Part shown: one piece after another, positions 57,828-64,000 of the stretch
Numbering within the stretch: the first letter of the stretch is position 1
Layout: each line of letters starts with the position of its first letter
Source: Alcanivorax profundi
GTDB taxonomy: Bacteria > Pseudomonadota > Gammaproteobacteria > Pseudomonadales > Alcanivoracaceae
Reading direction: 5' to 3'
Assembly (NCBI RefSeq): GCF_003597125.1
Contig: NZ_QYYA01000004.1
Span: 124,001 to 188,000, forward strand
DNA length: 64,000 nt
Notes under the pieces: model-generated
What the model saw: the letters and a program-made list of their open reading frames with translations, nothing else
What the model was told of the DNA's origin: nothing
Databases searched by the model: none
Program-made: the position numbers and the translations under genes

Positions 57828-58454
57828 ATGGCACGCACCGCTTACCACCACGGCGATCTCCAGCAGCAGGTCCATGACCAGGCGCTTGCCGTGGTACGCG
57901 AGCACGGTGACAGCGCCATCAGCCTGCGGGCCCTGGCCAAGCAGATTGGCGTCAGCGCTCCGGCGCTATATCGCCATTTTGCCGACCGGGAAAGCCTGTT
58001 GGCGGAACTGGCGATCAGTGGCTTCGAAGCATTACGCCAACGCCTGCTGCAGGTGAAGCACACCCCGCCACGGCAAGCACTGATTGGCATTGGCCTCGCC
58101 TATGTTCGCTTTGCCCAGGACGAGCCCAACCTGTACCGGCTAATGTTCGGCGGGCAGGTGCTGCCCCGCGGAGTCCACCCACGACTGGACGACGCCGGCA
58201 AGGCAGCCTTCCAGGTTTTGGAGGACACCGTAGAACGGGCGCGCCACAGCGGCTATCTGAAACCCATGCCGCTGGCACTAATGACCGCCACCGCCTGGTC
58301 ACTGGTCCATGGTCTGTCCCAGCTGACTATTGACGGCCATCTGCCGAACGCCGATGCCGAACCCCATCTTGCCGAAGGCATCACCAGCCTGTTGCTGGAA
58401 GGGGCCATCGCCGACACCAACCGCGCTACCGATAATAACGAGGATTCCCCATGA
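57828..58454 (+). CDS. TetR/AcrR family transcriptional regulator
   Basis: 208 residues with an N-terminal helix-turn-helix (about 30-55, ISLRALAKQIGVSAPALYRHF) and a WHG-type C-terminal ligand domain beginning with LGIG-like ALIGIGLAYVRFAQDEPNLYRLMF. It is first in a three-gene operon (overlap with the next gene by 4 bp) and probably represses it through the dyad immediately upstream. Ligand is unknown; lipids or their derivatives are plausible given the operon. Confidence 0.93.
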   Translation: MARTAYHHGDLQQQVHDQALAVVREHGDSAISLRALAKQIGVSAPALYRHFADRESLLAELAISGFEALRQRLLQVKHTPPRQALIGIGLAYVRFAQDEPNLYRLMFGGQVLPRGVHPRLDDAGKAAFQVLEDTVERARHSGYLKPMPLALMTATAWSLVHGLSQLTIDGHLPNADAEPHLAEGITSLLLEGAIADTNRATDNNEDSP

Positions 58455-60076
58455 GCAGCCCACAACCCAGCACCCTACGCGTCGGACGACGCTATCGCGC
58501 CAACCGACTGGAGAGCGGCTATGACGCCATCGTCATCGGTTCCGGCATTGGTGGCCTGACCGCCGCCGCCTGCCTCAGCAAGCTTGGCAAAAAAGTGCTG
58601 GTCCTGGAGCAGCACTACACCGCAGGGGGATTCACCCACAGTTACGACCGCAATGGCTACGAATGGGATGTGGGGGTGCATTACATCGGCGATATGGGCA
58701 GCAGAAAAACCATGGGCCGCCGCCTGTTTGATCTGGTCACCGACAACCAGCTGCAATGGGCGCCGATGGACCCGGTCTACGATCGACTGTTTATCGGGGA
58801 GCGCCAGATCGATCTGGTTGCAGGCCCGAAAGCCTTTGCCGACGAGCTAAAGAAACAGTTCCCGGATGAAGAGCGCGCCATCGACACTTATCTTGGCTAT
58901 CTGTCACAGGTCTCTGCTGCCATGCCCGGCGTCACCCTCGCCAAAGTCATGCCCGACCTTCTGGCCAGTCCCTTCCGCTTCCTTGCCCGCCGCAAGGCAC
59001 CGGACTTCCTGAACCGGCCGACCCGCGACGTGCTGCTGACCCTGACCCGCAACGAAGAGCTGATTGCCGCGCTCACCGGTCAATGGGGAGACAACGGCCT
59101 GGTTCCCAACGATTCCAGCTTTATCATTCATGCCCTGATTGCCCGCCATTATCTGCATGGTGGCTACTATCCTGTCGGCGGCGCATCGGAAATGGCCAAA
59201 ACCATCATTCCGGTGATCCAGCAAAGCGGCGGCGAAGTCTTTACCTACGCCGATGTACAAGAAATCCTGATCGAAAAGAGTAAAGCCGTCGGGGTGCGCA
59301 TGGCTGACGGCACAGAGATCCATGCCCCCGCTATCATCAGTAACGCCGGGGTATTCAATACCTTTGGCCCCCTGCTGCCAGAGAGCGCCCCCCACAAGGA
59401 TTTCTATCAAATGAAGCTGGGCCAGGTGCAGCGCTCAATGGCCAGTGTATGCCTATATATTGGCCTGCAGGACACCGCAGAGAACCTGCAGCTACCGAAG
59501 ACCAATTTCTGGATTTACCCCGGCACCGATCACAAGCAACAGGTTGAGCAGTTTCTGGCCGACCCGGATAACCACGATATTCCACTGACCTATATTTCGT
59601 TCCCCTCTGCCAAGGATCCCAGCTTCACGGAACGTTACCCCGGGCGCGCCACCATCGAAATCGTCGCCCCCGGGCCCTTCGAGTGGTACCAGCAGTGGGC
59701 CGACAAGCCCTGGGGCAAACGTGGCGACGACTACGAGGCACTCAAGGAAGAATACGCCCAGCGCTTGCTGGAGAAACTCTACGAAAAAATGCCCCATCTG
59801 CGAGGCAAGGTGGACTACTACGAGCTCTCGACGCCGTTATCAACGGATTATTTCTGCCGCTATCCCAGCGGCGAAATCTACGGCCTTGACCACACACCCC
59901 AGCGGTTTGAGCAGGACTGGCTAAAACCGAAAACCCGCATCCCCGGCCTCTACCTGACCGGCCAGGACATCATGACCTGCGGGGTGGTTGGCGCCATGAT
60001 TGGCGGCCTGCTCACGACTGTCGCCGTCGGCGGCGCCAGAAGCCTGCCGCTGGCCAAGAAAGTGTTCGCAGGCTAA
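58451..60076 (+). CDS. FAD-dependent oxidoreductase, phytoene desaturase/retinol saturase-like
   Basis: 541 residues. Rossmann FAD motif GSGIGGLTAAACLSKLGKKVLVLE (G30-x-G32-x-x-G35) at residues 25-55, and the C-terminal second FAD segment LYLTGQDIMTCGVVGAMIGG. The size and the GGFTHSYDRNGYEWDVGVHYIGD region fit the all-trans-retinol 13,14-reductase-like branch of the CrtI family. Substrate is unknown; saturating or desaturating an isoprenoid or unsaturated lipid is the family-level prediction. Translationally coupled to the TetR gene and to the hydrolase. Confidence 0.88.
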   Translation: MSSPQPSTLRVGRRYRANRLESGYDAIVIGSGIGGLTAAACLSKLGKKVLVLEQHYTAGGFTHSYDRNGYEWDVGVHYIGDMGSRKTMGRRLFDLVTDNQLQWAPMDPVYDRLFIGERQIDLVAGPKAFADELKKQFPDEERAIDTYLGYLSQVSAAMPGVTLAKVMPDLLASPFRFLARRKAPDFLNRPTRDVLLTLTRNEELIAALTGQWGDNGLVPNDSSFIIHALIARHYLHGGYYPVGGASEMAKTIIPVIQQSGGEVFTYADVQEILIEKSKAVGVRMADGTEIHAPAIISNAGVFNTFGPLLPESAPHKDFYQMKLGQVQRSMASVCLYIGLQDTAENLQLPKTNFWIYPGTDHKQQVEQFLADPDNHDIPLTYISFPSAKDPSFTERYPGRATIEIVAPGPFEWYQQWADKPWGKRGDDYEALKEEYAQRLLEKLYEKMPHLRGKVDYYELSTPLSTDYFCRYPSGEIYGLDHTPQRFEQDWLKPKTRIPGLYLTGQDIMTCGVVGAMIGGLLTTVAVGGARSLPLAKKVFAG

Positions 60077-60789
60077 TGCATCTGCCCTTCTGGCTGTGCA
60101 CCGGCCTGCTAAGCCCTGTACTGATGGCACAGGCCCTGCACACTCGCCGCACCACCCTGCGCCTGCCTGAGGCCGACGGGGCCCGCCATGGTCAGTGGGG
60201 GCACGGGGCCCCCTCACAACGGCTGTTGGTGATAGGCGAATCGACTGCTGCCGGGGTCGGCGTGGAGCACCAGCGTCAGGGATTGGCGAGCCAACTGGCG
60301 CGTCAGCTCTATCAGAGCAGGGGCGTGTCGGTGCAATGGCATACCGCGGGAGTCAACGGCGCGCGCGCTGGAGCGCTCATGGAGATCGCCAACGACCTTA
60401 GTATCGCGCCGGTGGATCACATTTTTATCAGTCTGGGCGTCAACGACACCACCGGCCTGACCCGCCGCCAAGCGTATTATCATCAGCTCCTGACGCTAAG
60501 CCATGCCCTCAAGCGACACAGCCCGGCCGCCAGACAATACCTTCTTGCCGTGCCGCCCATGCACCGCTTCACTGCCTTGCCAAGCCCACTTCGGCAACTA
60601 CTGGGCTGGCGCGCCCGTCAGCTGGACGAAAAACAGAAACAGCTGGCCGGGCAACCCCCAGGATACCTGCAGCATATCCATTACCCTGAGCTGGAACCCC
60701 CGTCACTATTGGCAGAAGACGGCTACCATCCTGGTCCGCGCGGTTATCGAGCCATGGCAAAGGCTGTGGCCGCGCAGCTCTGGGACTAA
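60076..60789 (+). CDS. SGNH/GDSL hydrolase
   Basis: 237 residues. Catalytic triad visible as S56 (GESTAAG block I), Asn/Gly of GVND block III, and D215-H218 in DGYHPG block V. The N-terminus is hydrophobic (LPFWLCTGLLSPVLMAQA), a possible signal or membrane anchor. It overlaps the oxidoreductase stop by one base (TAATG). Likely an esterase or lipase acting on the same class of substrate. Confidence 0.88.
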   Translation: MHLPFWLCTGLLSPVLMAQALHTRRTTLRLPEADGARHGQWGHGAPSQRLLVIGESTAAGVGVEHQRQGLASQLARQLYQSRGVSVQWHTAGVNGARAGALMEIANDLSIAPVDHIFISLGVNDTTGLTRRQAYYHQLLTLSHALKRHSPAARQYLLAVPPMHRFTALPSPLRQLLGWRARQLDEKQKQLAGQPPGYLQHIHYPELEPPSLLAEDGYHPGPRGYRAMAKAVAAQLWD

Positions 60790-60820
60790 CTAACCTCCTC
60801 ACCGCATTCCTCAAAGTCAC

Positions 60821-60842
60821 AAAAAAGGCGGCTTACGCCGCC
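60821..60842 (-). terminator. Terminator of the outer-membrane protein gene
   Basis: GGCGGC-TTAC-GCCGCC stem; on the minus strand followed by TTTTTT. It lies 9 bp after the barrel-protein stop and between two converging genes. Confidence 0.85.
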
Positions 60843-60851
60843 CTACTGTGC

Positions 60852-61517
60852 CTACTGGAAAAACCACCCAATTCCAAAGCGCCACAGCCCCTGATCCAGG
60901 GTATCGACCCCCCTGTCGACATCAAGCCACTGCTGACTGTAGCCGCCACGCATGAAGAATCGATCACTCACATCAAGACGAATACCTGCTCCCACTTCGT
61001 AGCTGAAGACCGTGTCCGAAAGCGTCGGAGTGTCATAGCCGCAGTAGTAGCCCCACCATGGATCCCACCAGCACACCGGCACCGACGGCCCGGTAGGCAC
61101 ATTGGTATCCAGGTACGTCGCACCAATGGCCCCTTGCACATAGGGCGTAAGCGCCTTGCGGAAGAAATGATAGGTTCCATTCAAGGCCATGGTAGTCATC
61201 TCCAGCTCACCACTACCCTCAAACCGGCCTGCAGGATCAATCTCATTACTGGTGCGAAAGTCCGTATCCACCCATTCAAGAGCAAACCCGAATTGCACGT
61301 GTTCATCCAGGTTATAGGCAAAATCAAAGCCAAAGCCGATATCATCATCAATACGAACTTCCGAACCTCGATCGCCATTGAGCGTCTGGCCTTGCAAACC
61401 CAAAAGACGAAAACCGCCTTCCCAACGCTCAGTACGATAGCTGTTGGGAATTTCAGCCACCGCATTCATCGATAGCAGCGCCACCAAGACTCCCGCCAGA
61501 CTGCGTACCCTCATCAT
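60852..61517 (-). CDS. Outer-membrane beta-barrel protein
   Basis: 221 residues. Signal peptide with predicted cleavage after AVA (about residue 21). The remainder alternates hydrophobic/polar in strand-like fashion and ends in an aromatic residue series (FGIGWFFQ), as in eight-stranded OMP barrels (OmpA/OmpW-like domain). A Trp/Tyr-rich segment CWWDPWWGYYCGYD (about 150-165) lies between two cysteines, likely an exposed loop. Function unknown. It lies between the esterase operon and fadL. Confidence 0.8.
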   Translation of the reverse strand: MMRVRSLAGVLVALLSMNAVAEIPNSYRTERWEGGFRLLGLQGQTLNGDRGSEVRIDDDIGFGFDFAYNLDEHVQFGFALEWVDTDFRTSNEIDPAGRFEGSGELEMTTMALNGTYHFFRKALTPYVQGAIGATYLDTNVPTGPSVPVCWWDPWWGYYCGYDTPTLSDTVFSYEVGAGIRLDVSDRFFMRGGYSQQWLDVDRGVDTLDQGLWRFGIGWFFQ

Positions 61518-61539
61518 GTTCTTCTCCTTGCGCGATCAA

Positions 61540-61571
61540 AAAAGGCGAACCCGTAACCGGATTCGCCTTTT
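61540..61571 (-). terminator. Terminator of the fadL-type gene
   Basis: AAAAGGCGAA ... TTCGCCTTTT, 10-bp perfect outer stem with a GTAACC-rich inner loop that can pair partly, 24 bp after the stop. Confidence 0.85.
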
Positions 61572-61595
61572 ATATCACGGAAACACCGCCTGAGA

Positions 61596-62891
61596 TTAGA
61601 ACCGGTAGCTCATCTGGGCACCAATCACATCAGCATCCAGCTCATAGGTACCCTTGAGTTGGGCCCCCTTGTCAGAACGACTGATATCCGCATCATCAAC
61701 AAAGATATGGGCATAGCCAACGTCGATAGTCATATTATCGGTCGGATTGAACCCAGCCCCCAGGGTCACCCAGATCCGGTCAGAGTCTGGCGAGATCGCA
61801 GAACGGTTATCTTTGCCCTGTGTAGAATCTTCCTTTGCCACCCCGAATCGCAACACGGTGCCACTGGCAAGTGCGTGATTCAGGCCCAGGGAATAGCGAG
61901 CCGTGTTTTCCCAGTCGAACTCTTCAGTAGGGTTGAATGCCAAATCAGGGCTTTCCACCACCAACGCATCCAGAGAACTCCACTCCGTCCATTCAACGCC
62001 CAACAACAACTGTGTCCGATCTGACAAGTCACCAGCATATGAGAGCTGCAAAGAGGCAGGAAGATCAATATCGGCCGAGCCTGAATAACTCCCGGGAGCA
62101 ACAGGGTTCCCCCCCAAGGCGGACAAAAGTGCTCCCGCATCGCTAAAGGAGATATCACCCTCGACTTCGTAGCTCATCTCGGAGCGGTAAGCCACACCAA
62201 AATGGTTGTTATCATCAGGACTGTAGGTCAGGCCAAGATTCCAGCCGATGGCATCATCATCACCCTCGAGACGGGTCGCCGCATTGCGAATATCCGCATC
62301 AAGCGTCTGGTAATTGATACCGATGCCAACATTCAGATTGTCTGTCAGCTGGATCCCCAGGGAAGGATTGATATTTACCGTCTGCAGATCCGATTCCGTG
62401 GCATAAAAGTCGCCAGCGGTGACCGTACCCAGCCCGGCAGGCGGCGGAGGCGTGAGATAGGCATTACCCCAACCACTCTCATACTCAATTTTGGTACCGA
62501 ACGGGGAAACAATACTCAAACCAAAAGTCATCGTCTCGCTAATTGGCACCGCCAGAAACGCACTGCCCACGAAGGGCTCCACATCGTCAAAGTCGCCACT
62601 CCCTTGTCCTACCTGGGGACCAAACAGAGACATACCGTCGGAGTCGGATTTGAAGGCAGTATCGACCCACACCTGATGCAGCGGGATAGAAATTTCGGTA
62701 GCACGAAGTCCGGCTAGCGTCGCCGGGTTATACCATTGATTGGAAGCATTTTCGCTCAGCACTCCCGCACCTGCGTAAGCGGTACCCATGGCTGAAACAG
62801 ATTGATAGGACACGGCAAAACCGCTGGCCATTACCTGACCTGACAGCAGCCCGATGGTGGATCCGACGATGAGAACGCCCGTTTTTTTCAT
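61596..62891 (-). CDS. fadL: FadL-family outer-membrane transporter
   Basis: 431 residues. Signal peptide ends near GQVMASGFAVSYQSVSAMGTAYAGA, where the mature SGFA... hatch segment is typical of FadL/OMPP1/TodX porins. The 14-stranded barrel ends in a C-terminal Phe (MSYRF). It allows uptake of long-chain fatty acids or hydrophobic substrates. The ATG at 62891 with AGGGAG upstream is chosen over an upstream in-frame codon. Next to an acyl-CoA dehydrogenase, consistent with fatty-acid or hydrocarbon use. Confidence 0.92.
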   Translation of the reverse strand: MKKTGVLIVGSTIGLLSGQVMASGFAVSYQSVSAMGTAYAGAGVLSENASNQWYNPATLAGLRATEISIPLHQVWVDTAFKSDSDGMSLFGPQVGQGSGDFDDVEPFVGSAFLAVPISETMTFGLSIVSPFGTKIEYESGWGNAYLTPPPPAGLGTVTAGDFYATESDLQTVNINPSLGIQLTDNLNVGIGINYQTLDADIRNAATRLEGDDDAIGWNLGLTYSPDDNNHFGVAYRSEMSYEVEGDISFSDAGALLSALGGNPVAPGSYSGSADIDLPASLQLSYAGDLSDRTQLLLGVEWTEWSSLDALVVESPDLAFNPTEEFDWENTARYSLGLNHALASGTVLRFGVAKEDSTQGKDNRSAISPDSDRIWVTLGAGFNPTDNMTIDVGYAHIFVDDADISRSDKGAQLKGTYELDADVIGAQMSYRF

Positions 62892-63102
62892 TTTTGCTCT
62901 CCCTCTTCCTGAAAGTAACTTCCTGAACGCAAGGTCATTCCTGGAACGCTCATTTCTTATACCCAATACTGAGCGGATACAGCAACCTCGAGCGTATGCC
63001 CATCTTTTTGTCTTAAACAGGGCTTTTTTGTAAAAGATCCGCCGTTATGGTCAGGGAGCCGTCCCCCCTCAAGAAGCCATTGAAAACCCGGACCGGCAAC
63101 AC

Positions 63103-63128
63103 AAAAAAGGCTGCCGAAGCAGCCTTTT
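63103..63128 (-). terminator. Terminator of the acyl-CoA dehydrogenase gene
   Basis: AAAAGGCTGC-CGAA-GCAGCCTTTT, 10-bp perfect stem with A/T ends, 24 bp after the stop codon. The remaining fadL upstream region (62892-63102) should carry its promoter; none assigned. Confidence 0.88.
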
Positions 63129-63151
63129 ACTTGTGCAGGAGGACACTGGAA

Positions 63152-64000
63152 TCAGTCCGCCAATACTGCCTTGGCGATAATGGTCTTCATGATCTCGTTG
63201 GTACCGCCATAGATGCGCTGGACGCGGGAGTCAGCGAACATGCGGGCAATCGGGTATTCCCACATGTAACCGTAACCACCGTGCAGCTGCAGACACTCAT
63301 CAATCACTTCGCACTGAAGATCCGTAATGTAGTATTTACCGGCAGCAGCAGTAGGAATATCCAGCTCTTTCTTGAGGTGGAGTTCAAGACAGCGATCCAC
63401 ATAGGAACGAGCCACTTCCAGTTTCGTGTGCATCTCGGCAATTTTGAACTGGGTGTTCTGGAAGTCCGCAATGGATTTTCCAAACGCCTTACGCTCTTTC
63501 ACATACTGGATGGTCTGCTCCAGAGCTGATTCCGCCATGGCCAGGCCACCGATGGAGATACCCAGACGTTCCTGCGGCAGTTCTTTCATCAGGTAGATGA
63601 AGCCCATGCCTTCTTCACCGAGCAGGTTTTCGGCAGGCACCTTAACGTCCTGGAAGAACAGCTCGGAAGTGTCCTGGGCCTTCATGCCCACTTTCTTCAG
63701 ATTGGTGCCCTTCTCGAAGCCTTCTGAATCGCAATCCACCACGAACAGGCTGATACCTTTCGCGCCCTTGCTGGGATCAGTCTTGGCTACCACGATCACG
63801 ATGTCCGCGTTCTGACCGTTGGTGATAAAGGTCTTGGAGCCGTTCAGGACGTAGTGATCGCCCTGCTTTACCGCGGTGGTCTTCACGCCCTGCAGGTCGG
63901 AGCCCGCACCCGGCTCGGTCATGGCGATGGCGCCAATGCACTCACCGGTAACCATCTTCGGCAGGTACTTTTCTTTCAGGAATTCGCTACCGTTGTTCTG
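63152..64000 (-). CDS. Acyl-CoA dehydrogenase (5' end beyond window)
   Basis: FAD enzyme of beta-oxidation; the C-terminal 282 residues are present. Family signatures: GAIAMTEPGAGSDLQG (substrate/FAD site), FITNGQNADIVIVVAKT, GLAMAESALEQTIQYVKERKAFGK, and the C-terminal LQLHGGYGYMWEYPIARMFADSRVQRIYGGTNEIMKTIIAKAVLAD. The exact chain-length class (short, medium or long) cannot be assigned from sequence reading. The catalytic Glu is expected to lie in the GGTNEI motif. It lies next to the FadL porin. Confidence 0.96.
   Translation of the reverse strand, partial: QNNGSEFLKEKYLPKMVTGECIGAIAMTEPGAGSDLQGVKTTAVKQGDHYVLNGSKTFITNGQNADIVIVVAKTDPSKGAKGISLFVVDCDSEGFEKGTNLKKVGMKAQDTSELFFQDVKVPAENLLGEEGMGFIYLMKELPQERLGISIGGLAMAESALEQTIQYVKERKAFGKSIADFQNTQFKIAEMHTKLEVARSYVDRCLELHLKKELDIPTAAAGKYYITDLQCEVIDECLQLHGGYGYMWEYPIARMFADSRVQRIYGGTNEIMKTIIAKAVLAD

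Overview
The window is a stretch of gammaproteobacterial chromosome, mostly housekeeping genes packed in long co-directional runs. The gene orders (nadC/pilABCD/coaE/yacG, the dcw cell-wall cluster ending in lpxC, dciA/secA/argJ, rplM-rpsI-petABC-sspAB, rsmI-lpoA-yraN-diaA-dolP) are those of the Pseudomonas/Oceanospirillales side of the class. A FadL porin next to an acyl-CoA dehydrogenase and the general protein character suggest a marine hydrocarbon- or lipid-using relative such as Alcanivorax. That genus guess is inference from protein character and gene order only.

Layout. 1-4.4 kb: pyruvate dehydrogenase aceE-aceF (minus strand; aceF lacks only its last bases). 4.6-8.3 kb: ampD-ampE and a DUF1631 gene. 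8.5-10.7 kb: an AGCS amino-acid/Na+ symporter and nadC. 10.8-14.7 kb: an AT-rich three-gene cassette directly downstream of the major pilin, encoding a Wzy/PglL-like ligase, an LtaS-like phosphotransferase/sulfatase and a SxxK serine hydrolase. 14.7-19.4 kb: type IV pilus genes pilA (divergent, with a sigma-54 promoter) and pilB-pilC-pilD. 19.5-23 kb: coaE, yacG, a Nudix-ThiE fusion and argJ, separated by many short intergenic repeats. 23-28.6 kb: secA, an M23 peptidase, dciA and lpxC. 28.7-45.2 kb: the complete dcw cluster mraZ-rsmH-ftsL-ftsI-murE-murF-mraY-murD-ftsW-murG-murC-ddlB-ftsQ-ftsA-ftsZ, read right to left, mostly with start/stop overlaps, behind a promoter with three phased MraZ boxes. 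45.5-51.4 kb: an HxDPD metallo-beta-lactamase-fold protein, RNase P RNA, rsmI and the lpoA-yraN-diaA-dolP run. 51.4-56.2 kb: sspB/sspA, the cytochrome bc1 operon petABC, and rpsI/rplM. 56.4-64 kb: a Tas-like aldo-keto reductase, a TetR/FAD-oxidoreductase/SGNH-hydrolase operon with a clear operator, an outer-membrane barrel, a FadL transporter and a 5'-truncated acyl-CoA dehydrogenase.

The most interesting material is (i) the AT-rich pilin-linked cassette, which occupies the slot between nadC and pilA that carries variable pilin-modification genes in Pseudomonas and combines enzyme classes that resemble the glycan and phospho-form pilin modification systems of Neisseria; (ii) arrays of 7-bp tandem repeats in several intergenic regions, two of which supply the stop codon of the adjacent gene and close all three frames; and (iii) the small regulated lipid/retinoid-like oxidoreductase-esterase operon at 57.8-60.8 kb. 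No rRNA, tRNA, CRISPR array, prophage or transposase gene was found.
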